A stretch of 64,000 bases of DNA from NCBI GenBank assembly GCA_964019425.1, contig OZ025834.1:192501-256500 (forward strand), in the 5' to 3' direction. Positions 43,907-54,130 of the stretch are shown in pieces. The stretch comes from Flectonema sp. DT1601 (lineage: Eukaryota; Euglenozoa; Diplonemea; Diplonemida; Diplonemidae). The number at the start of each line of letters is the position of its first letter. Positions within the stretch are counted from its first letter, which is position 1. The translations under genes and the position numbers were made by a program. The notes under the pieces are model-generated. The model had not been told where the DNA came from. It worked only from the letters and a program-made list of their open reading frames with translations, and did not search any database.

Positions 43907-45040
43907 TCATACCTGTGGTATTCCATCTGTGATGTGTAACTCGCAATCAAAGTAGGCGAGATCTTCAAGACGTGACCTGTTTTCATAGAATGCGTTAACT
44001 GCTTTGGGAGTCCAATTATTTCCCCAAAGTAGTAACGTTGTGATACTTCTGTTTGAAAGAAGAGCCTCGATTATTGAAATCAATCCATTCTCACCAATAT
44101 TACAAAAACTTAAATTGAGACATCCTATTCCTTGATTTGCTCGTATAGTCGCCGCGATTGCTGAAGCGCCAACTGATTCTATCGAATTAGACGAGAGATC
44201 GACTACTGAAATGTCATGTCTTCGAGCAAGCAATTTAGAAACTTCAACGCCACCGTCTTGTGAAAGTTTATTTCCAGCCAGTAAAATACTTCTCAACCCA
44301 TCATTAAACACTAATGCTGGTAACATCATTGCTAATTGATCGTCGTGTAGGTGAAATCGTGTCATATTTAGTTCCACGATTACGTTATTTTTTCTAAGCA
44401 TTTCACTCAAGTGTTGAACTGCCGAGCTTCTTTCTTGGAAAGTTGGAAGATGCGGTGAACTAATATTAAGACTCGTGACTGACGGATGATCCAATAGTGC
44501 CTGTGCTATTCCAACTATCGAACAGACTCCCAGACCACAAGATGCAAAGTTTAGAGACGAAAGAGTTTTGTTTTCTCTAAGTAAGACTCCAATTGCTATG
44601 CCTCCAACCTCCCGTAAGTCACTTTTTGACGGATCGTCATCCCCAGTCAGTGCGTTTCCAGAAATATTAAGAGACTGAAGCGTCGTGTTTTTCATGAGAG
44701 CAATCGCTATTGATCTCCAACCTCCGTAGTTGATGTTATTATATGCGAGGCTTAAATGTTGTAAAGACTTATTTGATGCAAGCATGTTAGCAATGTGTTC
44801 CGCACCCTCATCAGTTACTTCACTATACGAAACGTCTAACTCTACTATTGTGTCCGTCGTTGATAACACGTTGCTGAGTACTGCGGCTTCTATATCATTC
44901 ACACGACACCCAAATCGTTCTGGACAATTTCCATTTAATATCAAACTGTTTAAGTCATCACCTGCCTCTTGGTATTCCAGTCTTGGGAGGATTCCTTTTT
45001 CAGAACAGGCTGTGGCATACGCCAACGACCATTTGGACAT
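43907..45040 (-). CDS. Leucine-rich-repeat protein (RNase-inhibitor-type LRRs)
   Basis: This single exon encodes 377 residues. About nine LRRs of the long RI/NLRC type are visible, for example TIVELDVSYSEVTDEGAEHI, SLQHLSLAYNNINYGG, TLQSLNISGNALTGD and ISVVDLSSNSIESVGASAI. There is no NACHT, kinase or membrane segment, so it is a stand-alone binding solenoid. Such proteins are common in flagellar and centriolar complexes of protists, but nothing here fixes the partner. A run of 16 A lies 4 nt above the ATG, below a CAAAACTACAG acceptor. The stop TGA is within CAGGTATGAGC, a perfect donor motif, so a 3' exon is possible. Confidence 0.82.
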   Translation of the reverse strand: MSKWSLAYATACSEKGILPRLEYQEAGDDLNSLILNGNCPERFGCRVNDIEAAVLSNVLSTTDTIVELDVSYSEVTDEGAEHIANMLASNKSLQHLSLAYNNINYGGWRSIAIALMKNTTLQSLNISGNALTGDDDPSKSDLREVGGIAIGVLLRENKTLSSLNFASCGLGVCSIVGIAQALLDHPSVTSLNISSPHLPTFQERSSAVQHLSEMLRKNNVIVELNMTRFHLHDDQLAMMLPALVFNDGLRSILLAGNKLSQDGGVEVSKLLARRHDISVVDLSSNSIESVGASAIAATIRANQGIGCLNLSFCNIGENGLISIIEALLSNRSITTLLLWGNNWTPKAVNAFYENRSRLEDLAYFDCELHITDGIPQV

Positions 45041-45184
45041 TAATTTTTTTTTTTTTTTTCAAGTCTCTGTAGTTTTGTTAAGTTAATATAAAATTTCATA
45101 ATATTTTTTTCATTTTTTTTTTTTTGTAAAAGTTTGAGTTTATTAAAAAATAACTCAACCACTTCTCTCATACGAGTAGTGAAC

Positions 45185-47329
45185 TCATTCAATAAGTTGA
45201 TCTGACCTTCGCATTTCAGCAATCAACTCGTCTCGTTCTTGTTTTTCATTCTGATAGCGATTAGCCTGCCACTCGCTTAACCACTTTTCTTTTTCTCGAG
45301 CAACAGGTCGGAGTGCAAACGGAGCAGACTTGACCGATGGCCTGAATGATATTTTACTTCCTGGATGAAGAGACACGGCCGGGAACACAACCGAATTACT
45401 GAGCACAGCAGGCAAGCGAATAATTGCTGCAAGAACTCGGTTTGCGAAGAAAACAACTTCTTTATTAGCCATATCAATAAGTACTGTAACAGAGTCTCCA
45501 GATCTGTATCGAACAGCGCATCCTGTTGAGGGATCTATTTGGGTTCGTTCTCGACGTCCCATGCCTGAAATTAAACCGCTATTTGACCACCATCCAAGGG
45601 AATGATATCCACCTAAGAATGAAGAATATATGCCTGAAGTTCCTTGAATCTTACAATTCTCTGGTAAGGACAACCAATCCTCATCAACGATACCAACATT
45701 AAGAAAGTCTCTTGAACATTGAGACATTCCATCGACAGTAACTTCGAATTGAAACGACGTTGAACTACGAGATAAATTAGTAGTTATGCCTGGATTACAT
45801 ACAATGGTGAAGACATCAGAAGTGGGTGACATCGAACACTCAAAGGCAGTCAGATCGTTGGATATTCGAAGCGAATTAATTTTATTTAATTGTTCTTCCA
45901 TTGCTGTGGGTTGGAATAACTCCGCAAGTTGAGTTGTCGGTAAATAAACTTTTTGATAATAACAACCCATCGAGTCTCTGTCTTCCTCTCCACAGCAATC
46001 ATAACAACCAGAATTTGGTATACAATATGAGCTACTTCCATGAAGGCGAAGGCTGTGAAGATTTCGTGGTGTGAGAACTTCTGGTTGGGTAAATGAGACG
46101 CGGCTACGTCGTCTTGGAGTGGTTCCTTTTTTAAAGAAAATCCCGCAAGAACACTCTCCGGTATGGAATCTGTACTCTCCGAAATGCCACATTGGTTTTG
46201 TTCTGTCAAACGCTATGACACATCCTTCACCGTATTCAACAGATGTACGGCAACAGGTCCATCTGTAATGATCATCTGAGTTTCGAATGTATTCACCTGT
46301 GTGAGTTACTTCAGATTGTTCTACCCATTGTTCTCGTTTGTGTCGTCGTTCGATCTCACACTGGCTTTTTCTTCTTATAGCTTCAGCTTCTTGTTCTTGG
46401 ATTACTTCTGTCTCGACCTGTTCTTCTGGTACAGCAACTGCAATGCTCTGTTTCTTTAATTTCAATTCCTTTCCTTTTGATGTTATTTTGTCATGTCGTT
46501 TTCGTTTTTTAAGTTTAGAAGGATTGCCAAATATTTTTGATGATTTTCGACTTGAGGAAGATTTTGGAGTTGGGAACGACGGATGGGCGACTTCAGCTCG
46601 AGAAAGGCTGATTGACTGAAAGACTGTATTAAATATTGTTTTGAGGGAATCAAATGTTAGTAACAGCATCTCTGACTGGTAACTCCTCTCAATGTCTTCC
46701 CTCTGTACTATTTCAGAGCAATAAAGAGATAGTCGCAGTCTTCGAAGGCGTTCTTGTTCGCGGTAACGGTCGCGATCTTCTCGACGTTTGCGAATTTCAA
46801 GTTTTCTGCGTTGAGTAGATTCATCTAATCTCTTATGATGTTTTGTTGTTGTTACTTCTGATTGCTGAGTAGTTTCATTCTTTTTTTTTTGCAAAAAGAA
46901 ATGATGAAGATGACTAGCCATTACCTGCTGGTCACAAAGTTCTGCCATCTGACCTGCCGTGTTTCCACCATCATCTATAATCGCTGCATCAGCTCCTGAC
47001 CTCAATAATTGTTCAACAGCTATGCTGTTGTTGTTATAGGCTGCTAGGTGGAGGGCTGACCAATGATTGTCAGTGACTTTATTTATAGAAACGTTTGCCT
47101 TAATAAGAATGTCCATAACATTTCCATTTGCATCATTTGCTGCCGCAAAATGCAGAGCCGTCCAGCCGTTTTCATCAGCGAGATCTCCGTCTCTGGGATG
47201 TAATGTCAACCATTTTTTAACACCTTCAGTGTCTCCCTTAATCACGGATCGTTGTAGTCGGGACAAGTCTTTTCTGGCTTCTGAATCTTCTGTGGATTGC
47301 GGTAATCCCTGTTCCTCATCGCAAATCAT
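45185..47329 (-). CDS. Ankyrin-repeat and SPRY-domain protein with central Cys-rich module
   Basis: This single exon encodes 714 residues. Ankyrin repeats occupy about 25-135 (NGWTALHFAAANDANG, HWSALHLAAYNNNSIAVEQL). A charged helical stretch follows. A Cys-rich module lies at about 340-390 (YRWTCCRTSVEYGEGC, then GECSCG), which could bind zinc. The SPRY domain covers about 490-690 (FQFEVTVDG, NVGIVDEDW, YHSLGWWSNSGLI, FANRVLA, PAVSLHPGSKISFRP). Ank-SPRY proteins are often substrate adaptors, for example SOCS-box ubiquitin ligases, but no SOCS or F-box is seen. The function is unknown. Confidence 0.8.
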   Translation of the reverse strand: MICDEEQGLPQSTEDSEARKDLSRLQRSVIKGDTEGVKKWLTLHPRDGDLADENGWTALHFAAANDANGNVMDILIKANVSINKVTDNHWSALHLAAYNNNSIAVEQLLRSGADAAIIDDGGNTAGQMAELCDQQVMASHLHHFFLQKKKNETTQQSEVTTTKHHKRLDESTQRRKLEIRKRREDRDRYREQERLRRLRLSLYCSEIVQREDIERSYQSEMLLLTFDSLKTIFNTVFQSISLSRAEVAHPSFPTPKSSSSRKSSKIFGNPSKLKKRKRHDKITSKGKELKLKKQSIAVAVPEEQVETEVIQEQEAEAIRRKSQCEIERRHKREQWVEQSEVTHTGEYIRNSDDHYRWTCCRTSVEYGEGCVIAFDRTKPMWHFGEYRFHTGECSCGIFFKKGTTPRRRSRVSFTQPEVLTPRNLHSLRLHGSSSYCIPNSGCYDCCGEEDRDSMGCYYQKVYLPTTQLAELFQPTAMEEQLNKINSLRISNDLTAFECSMSPTSDVFTIVCNPGITTNLSRSSTSFQFEVTVDGMSQCSRDFLNVGIVDEDWLSLPENCKIQGTSGIYSSFLGGYHSLGWWSNSGLISGMGRRERTQIDPSTGCAVRYRSGDSVTVLIDMANKEVVFFANRVLAAIIRLPAVLSNSVVFPAVSLHPGSKISFRPSVKSAPFALRPVAREKEKWLSEWQANRYQNEKQERDELIAEMRRSDQLIE

Positions 47330-47352
47330 CTCATTTTCATTTTATTAAAATA

Positions 47353-47586
47353 TCAAAACACTGCCGTATATAAGTATACCATATAATAGGAAATTTTCAC
47401 AATAATATTTTGCATTTCCTCTGCGTGTTGGCTGCTCAGAATGAAACACATTATTAACAAGAATGCAAGTAGCTGAACACAAGAACAATCAATATAGGGT
47501 CGGTGAATACCCACGAATACGTAATACAAGATTTTAAACACTGTTTTTTGAGCTCCATCGCTAATTGCGTCAGCATCGAATTGCAT
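47353..47586 (-). CDS. Small membrane protein, 77 residues
   Basis: An intact frame starts MQFDADAISDGAQ and has one strong hydrophobic segment (CVQLLAFLLIMCFILSS, about 37-53). The ATG lies 4 nt below ATATAATTATTCAG, and the next gene's leader acceptor overlaps its 3' end. This spacing fits an independent trans-spliced cistron. I recognise no family. Its place between two confident genes, with a proper leader, is the main support. Confidence 0.5.
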   Translation of the reverse strand: MQFDADAISDGAQKTVFKILYYVFVGIHRPYIDCSCVQLLAFLLIMCFILSSQHAEEMQNIIVKISYYMVYLYTAVF

Positions 47587-47607
47587 TGTGCTGAATAATT
47601 ATATTTC

Positions 47608-49685
47608 TTACCTTTTTGCTACTTTCTTTATTGAAGACGCTGGTTGCCATCTGTTTATTTTTTTTTTTTTAGTTTTATTCAGCCGTTGATTCACCCGCAA
47701 CAGATTAATAAATAAAAAAAAACATACGTCATGGAGTGACTTTGAGATCCTGACACTGGAGAGTACCACCGAAGTGACAGAGGACGTTCTCGGCCTCCTG
47801 GACGTTCTCGGCTTCCTCCCGATTGCCTTGCAACTGGCCAAACTGCTTCTAAGATGTAGTTGGATGCTATATCAAGATCAGGTCTTTTGAAGGTCATTCT
47901 AACTTCACCTCCGATAAATTTCAAAGTTGACACCAAAACCGACTCTTTTTTCTCACCTTTCTGGATGATGCGATAAACCCTCATTCCCTGAATAGCGAAA
48001 ATCTGCGATGTCCCATCCGTAATAAACCAAGAACCTTGACAAGCACTAGTCACAGTGACTAGATGGGCTTGTCTCACACTTGAGATCCGTGATACGGTTA
48101 CTCCCTCAGATACGATCGACTGTTCTGTTTCTTCAATTTGTTTGGTGTTATCAAATGATTTAAGCTGATGAAGTTGCGGAGTTAATTTTGATATTTTATT
48201 ATCTGAACATAACAACACAGCAGTTGTGTCATCAGAACCCTTGCTGTGAATCGTGTCTAATTTTTTAATCGATCTCTTTAGTTGTGATATTAACAAGTTT
48301 AATAAATCTCCGATATACGGAGTGAGCCCAGCTATTAAATGCGCACGTTCATTCTGTGTAAGCGGAACTGCAGAGTTCAGAGCCTGAGATAGTTTTGTTA
48401 TATTTTCTTTTATCACCGACGATGGACTTGGAAATGATGATGAGGTAGCTCTGTTAGAAAAGACAACAGGAACGTCCTTTGATCCATGCAGCCTAAGAAT
48501 AGCGGGGTCGTTCTGTTCTATTTCTCTACCATAGTAGACAGAAAAGTAAATTAAATCCCCCAAAGGACGTGATAGATCGAACTCAGCACCACCCTTGTTT
48601 GTAAACCTAGCCATAGCTAACGACCTAATAATATTAGATAGCTGCTTTGGTTTATCACAGTTTACGTCATTACTCAATGTGATGAAACTATTTAAAGCAG
48701 TCCTGCAATAAGTAGATGTCAGTGAGGATGGAACTTGATGAAGTAAGGTACTCAATTCATAAAATAAACCATCAAGAGGTTGCTCAGGATCGACAACAAA
48801 GAGGTCCATTTCATCTTCGTCGACTACCACTGCTTCAACATCAGGTTCTACGATAGGTTTTACTGTGTATGATGTAGATGGCTGCTGAATTATTTTCAAT
48901 CTTTCTCTTCTTGAGAAGAATGCACTTCGTCTGATTGAAAGTTTATCAGGTGCTGTGTCAGTTACAACTTTTGGATCTCTTTTTATAAAATATGGTTGTT
49001 CCACTGCTGATGACACGTCCTTTTCAGATAGTGTTTCAGAAAGTGTTTCCGTAGTCTGCTCAGTATCAGGGTCTGGAGTGTAACCTGCTTCAGCATCAAT
49101 ATTTTCAAGGGACAGACCCTCAGGGAGTTCGATACTAATATCTGCTTCAGGTCCTGTGTCGGGTAAGTTGGTAGAAATGTCTTCTTCTGACATTTCCATG
49201 TTGTCATCATAATCTTCGATGTCTTCTAGTTTAATACCCTCTAATGATGCTTCGTGTTCTCCAACAGGTTGGCTTTCGTCAGTTTTGTCAGTAGGTTGAC
49301 TTTCCGTAGTCGTCTCAACGTCTTCCTTAATAGGTTCAGTAATTTCCTTCTGAAGCCATTCCTTGAAGTCACTTATGTTTAATTTCTGTGCATCTGCTGA
49401 CGCCGCAGCGATTTCAGCTATTTTTGATACCGAATTGTGTATCAAAGCATCATCTTCTGAGACACTAAAACCCGCTCTTGATAATAAAGATTTTTTAAAT
49501 TCCTTCGCATCACTGAACCCTTCCTTTTTATATTTGTACTCGTTCACAGCAGTCACAAACTTCTTTGGAACTTTGCTCGTTTTAATCTTACTAAATAGTT
49601 TCTTGTCACTGATATGTTCTTCAAGACTTTGAGTTAGTTTAGCAGTTAAGGATGCCAACCGTCTTTGGGATATTCCTCTTATCAT
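47608..49685 (-). CDS. Large acidic protein with mitochondrial-type presequence, unknown function
   Basis: Exons 47728-49685 and 47608-47650 join in phase to give 666 residues. The start MIRGISQRRLASLTAKLTQS is a good mitochondrial presequence. It lies 17 nt below CACATCCTTTAACAG. Residues 140-260 are very acidic. The C-terminal half is folded-looking, with a helical core (LNLLISQLKRSIKKL) and a beta-rich end (GSWFITDGTSQIFAIQGMRV, KFIGGEVRMTFKRPDLDIA) before an Arg/Gly-rich tail. I do not recognise the family. The small last exon ends in KKVAKR, and its stop overlaps a GTAAGA donor-like site. Confidence 0.65.
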
Positions 49686-49788
49686 TATTATTGATGAACC
49701 ACCTGTTAAAGGATGTGAGATTAAAGACAAAAAAAAATTTAAATTTTTCAAAAAATGTCATTAATCGTTATAAAGACACCATATATAC

Positions 49789-50358
49789 TCATCGAAACCT
49801 TCGCTGGTTAGGATCTCTTCTTCTAATCGCAGCAAGAATGTCAGATCTATTAGGAGTTCGATCAACCAAATGAGATCTTTGAACTTCAGATTCTTGTTTT
49901 GTAGTTTCAGTAGTTTTTTTATTATCTTCACATTCAGGTGTAATCGTCATAGTATGACTTCCTCTAAACTCATGGGGATCTCGCAATAGAAGAGATCCCG
50001 ATTGGTTGGTTGATCCTTGCTTTGGAGGTTCTTTTTTCGTAACCCCATCTCTCATTAGTAGTAACGATTTATTACTCCACACTGGTTCGCTATCCAGTAC
50101 TATTCTCTGACCGTTTATGAGTGAAAATTTAGATTTTTCAATTCCCGTTGAATTTTCAATCGCTTCCCTCAGTTGTTTTATGCTATTGTTACTCTGGCAT
50201 TTTATTGTAAATAGTTTTCCTCCCAAGACGGATACCTTCTGACCAACTAACTGATCAAAAGTCCAACCATTTGCTAAATGCTGCTCAATATTATTTGCAG
50301 TAAATATTGTAATATTCACGTCATGTACAGGTTGGTTTCTTACACGCCTAGAATCCAT
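49789..50358 (-). CDS. Ubiquitin-like beta-grasp domain protein
   Basis: The protein has 189 residues from the ATG at 50358 (MDSRRVRNQ), 12 nt below CACTTATCATCACAG. Residues about 45-105 (LFTIKCQSNNSIKQLREAIE, KSKFSLINGQRIVLD, SLLLMRDG) fit a ubiquitin-like fold, with SIKQLREAIE in the helix position. The C-terminal 80 residues are charged and disordered, ending RRDPNQRRFR, with no di-Gly tail. It would be a ubiquitin-domain protein, not a conjugated modifier. The fold call is moderate. Confidence 0.6.
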   Translation of the reverse strand: MDSRRVRNQPVHDVNITIFTANNIEQHLANGWTFDQLVGQKVSVLGGKLFTIKCQSNNSIKQLREAIENSTGIEKSKFSLINGQRIVLDSEPVWSNKSLLLMRDGVTKKEPPKQGSTNQSGSLLLRDPHEFRGSHTMTITPECEDNKKTTETTKQESEVQRSHLVDRTPNRSDILAAIRRRDPNQRRFR

Positions 50359-50513
50359 TGTTTGACTGACCTGTGATGATAAGTGATTAGAATACAATTA
50401 GAATAACACACACACACAGACAAGACTGTAAAAGAACCAAAGTTGGAAAACTCTGTCTATTCTATTAGTCACAAATAAAACAAAATAATATACGGCAACA
50501 CATAAATACATTA

Positions 50514-53500
50514 TTATTGCATAGGTACAGGTTGTGGTGACGGAGAACATTTCGCAAACGGTGGCAAGTCTAAATAACTTGGAGTTGGTGTTGAAAGTGA
50601 AGGAACTTCAGGAGTGATGTCGCAGTCAGTGATGGTACCTGATAACGCACTTTGAATATTTCGAATATAACAATCAGGTGACGGTGAAGGCGCTGGAAAC
50701 ATTAATTTGGTCATCGGTAATAAAGTCTCATCCGCCAACTGAATTCGTTCCTCATGAACTTCTGCTGATGCAGAAGCGCTCACTTGATGAGATTTCTTTA
50801 ATCTACTTTGAGCATATGGGTTGTTAGCACATTTTAATGATTTCGTTGCGTATGATTTCTTAGTCGTAATTTGATCAATGCCGCAATTTTCTTTAGGAGA
50901 TCTAACAACATTCTTTCTGTAATACCGAGCTGGTGGTGGTGTTGGTGTTGCTGGAGGAGGAGTAGGACTTGGCGTCACTTGATGTAATTTTTTAGCAACA
51001 TTCAACCTTCGCTTAGCCTCCACAGCTTGAGAGTGCTTTGTTCCTGCTAGTGAACGTACGTAGTTCAGAATGATGTGTTTCGTTGCAATTTTCTTTTTCC
51101 GACGATCTCGCTTTCCCTGTGAACCATCAGAACCCGTGTCCGAGTCAGACCACACCGTTTGAGTTGACATACTTTTCACTGGTTTCAGTATTGAAGTTGG
51201 GTAATAAACTCGTGTACTTCTGGTTATTGAAGGTAGAGCAGTAAGAAATCCTTGAACTGTCTCTTGTTGTTCTGGTGTTCGTATTATTAACCCACCTCCA
51301 ACAGATATCCTACCCTCACAAGTTGGTAGTATTCCTACAAAAGGTTCATTATGATAGTGTAACTGTCCATGTGAATGTGGATGTGAGTAGATCGCATTAA
51401 CAGCTGTTCGAAGGACTGATTGCGGGATGTGAAAGTGACTTGTTGAAAGTTCCTCTGTTGGATTATAATCCTCTAGGTAAGTAACTTTATGAAGAAGTCT
51501 ACGACGACATGTTTCTAATTCTCGTACTTTAAGAGCTTGAAGCGCTCTTTGAATGTTTGTCTTTTCAGTGATAGATGCCGATGACTGAAGTAACTTTCTC
51601 AAATCTTCTTCTGTGTGATCATCGCTCAGAACATTCTTTGGTTCTTCTGCGTGTGTTGTATGTTCAGTGAATGCGATGGAATGTGATAAGCCAGGGTCTT
51701 CAACACTCATAATGTTACCTTGACTCTCAATGGTTTCATTTTGTGAAAGAGAAACCCTCACATCACTGACATGAAATTCCTTTGAATTCTCATTTAATAA
51801 CTCAACCGTATCAACTGTTGCTATGGAAACATATGATGGACTTCTTTCAGACTGTTTCCTAAACGGTTTGTTCCCACCAGTTGGTGAAACTGAAGGCTGT
51901 AATGTCGCTCTTGGACCTAATTCACTGCTATTCGTTCGTTCAAAAAAAGATGTTTCAGGTGAAAACGATTGCATTCTATTAGTGGGTATTGGAGAAGTAG
52001 TTGGGTTGCTATCAATAATAGTGACTGGAGCTGTTTTCTGAGATGAGATGCTGCAGGATCGATGATCAATTTCGGTCGGGCTTACAATAAGCGACTCACC
52101 TGCAGAATCAAAACTCTTACTTATGTTGGATTTCAGTAGAGGTGTTGCTAATATCAACGAGGCTTTCGCATATTTTGCTCTGAACTGTTGTACAGATGCT
52201 GACTGTCTGACACGATTTTTATTTTCACTCAATTCAGACTCCATTTGAAACATGTAACTAGCCAATTCCTCATTATTTTTATCAGTTTCACTGATCACTG
52301 ATCTCTGATGAGAAATCTCTTTCTTTTTCTTTAATAATTCTATTTCTGATAAACACCTTGTCAATTCCTGTGACAATGCTTCTATTCTAGCATTCGCAAT
52401 TGGTTGAGATAGCAATTTTGGTGGTTTATTTGCTGAGTCTGACTGCTTAATTTTAATATGAGTTGCTGTTTTTGAATCGACGTCCGTTGAATTAACTGAT
52501 GTGGGCGGTTGAGCTTCATTTGATTGATATCTCGTGGCTTCTGATAACTCGTATTCTAAAGTTCGGATTCTCGACATTGCTTTACTTAGTTGTTGAATGA
52601 AACTGCTTCGATATAACAATACTCGTTTTTCCTCATTTTGAAGTACAGTTGCACAAGTTTCACGCTCTAGCAGTCTTGCTGTTGCTAGAATGTTTGCTTT
52701 TGAAAGTGATCTTCGTTTTCTTGAATCTGAATCGGTTGGTACGGAATTTTGTATTTCCGATTTTAAATCAGAAATACAACCTGTTGCTGCGATATACTTT
52801 GCCGTTAGCGATTGAATTTCCAATTGCAATGTCTCGACAGTATCACCGATCTGAGTTGATACTCCTGTTTCTTCCGATGAGCCTAGTTGGTTATTTGAGA
52901 TGCTTGCGCTAAAAGTTTCGCTGTGTTGCGAATTTTGAACTCCTTCCTTTTCTTTACTGATACGCGATGCTTTTAGTTTGGCAGCTTCTCGATTTAGTTT
53001 TGTTATTTTGTTGTGAGATTGTTCCAATTGGTATTCTGATTCCTGTTTTTTTTTTTTTTTTTTTTTTTTTTTGTGTGATAAAAGAAAGCCAAAAATTGTA
53101 ATTTAAAAAAAAATACCTTTAAAGAAACCCGTAAACAGGAACACTGTTCATCAGAATCCGTTAGTCGTTTATTTATTATTTCTAAAGTATTGGTAGCAGC
53201 AGATAGTTGGTCATGATGTTGCATAAGAGACTGCTCAGATGTTATTAATTTCTGTTTTAAATTCAACTGATCAACTCGATCTCTGTCTTCTTTTGCCTTT
53301 GAACTCTGATGGCGGATATTTTGAAGGGTTTCAGCCATTCTTAGTTTTCCTTCATTTTCTGTTTCCTTTAATTTTTTTTTTAATTGTGTGATTAGAATTT
53401 CTTTTCCTTGAACGTCCTGTTTGTGAGTTTGTTGAAGACGAAAAACTTTTTGTTGATAACGTTGTTCCGATTCTTGTTTTACTCGTTGGATCGCATGGCG

Positions 53501-54130
53501 ATTTGCTACCGCAGAGTTCCTAAGTGAATCCGACTCCTGCACACTATCTACAGATTCAGTACTCTGAACAGCCGTATTAGAGACAGAGTCAACTATTGCT
53601 CGTAGCTCGATATTCATTTGCCTTGAAGTGATTGTGGCATCTGGTGTGGTAGTCGGTAGTGGTCTGTGCCAGCCTTTCTTTTGTCGTTCACCTTGCGCTG
53701 GGTCTTCTAGATTATGTTGTTTTATCATTAAATCTTTTACTTTACTTTGTTTTTGATAAATGTCTTCTTTCAATCTGAGTACCTCTCGGAGGAGCGTTCC
53801 TTTTGATTTTTCAACTTCTTCCTCACGAGATTTCAGTTGTTTCATTAAAAAATCCATTCGTTTTTCAAGACGATGCTCAGCAGTTCGTAGCTCACTTTGG
53901 GTTGAGATTGCTCTGTTGAAAATAAGCAAGAGACGTTGTCTGAATTGGAATAATAATTCTTTTATCATCGGGTTCCAACTAATCTTAAGTGACTGCAATA
54001 AGTCTCTCAAATGATCGTCTATCTCATCCTCAAGTCTCGATACCCTTCGTTCTTCAGCCAGAGCATCGTGAGTCGGTAAAAGCTTTGCTACCTCTGAAAT
54101 ATAACTTTTATTTCGCTCTATTGATTGCAT
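50514..54130 (-). CDS. Large coiled-coil protein, 1,180 residues
   Basis: Exons 53117-54130 and 50514-53042 join in phase. The first 370 residues or so are nearly continuous heptads (RLEKRMDFLMKQLKSREEEV, QRVKQESEQRYQQKVFRLQQ), and the coil resumes after the join to about residue 600. The rest is Ser/Thr/Pro-rich with short basic patches (DRRKKKIATKH) and a Pro-rich end. Centrosomal, basal-body and flagellar proteins often look like this. I cannot name a family. The single intron is notable: its 3' end is about 27 A followed by CAG, with no pyrimidine tract. The leader has TTCTATTCACAG 36 nt above the ATG. Confidence 0.75.

Noticed and set aside
43894-43920. A 24-nt intron at the LRR gene end (GTATGAGC...TGTTACAG) and a similar 26-nt one at the CCCH gene end.
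   Set aside because: All phased introns here are longer (about 40-110 nt) and have A-rich acceptors. The open continuation after splicing in the LRR case is low-complexity.
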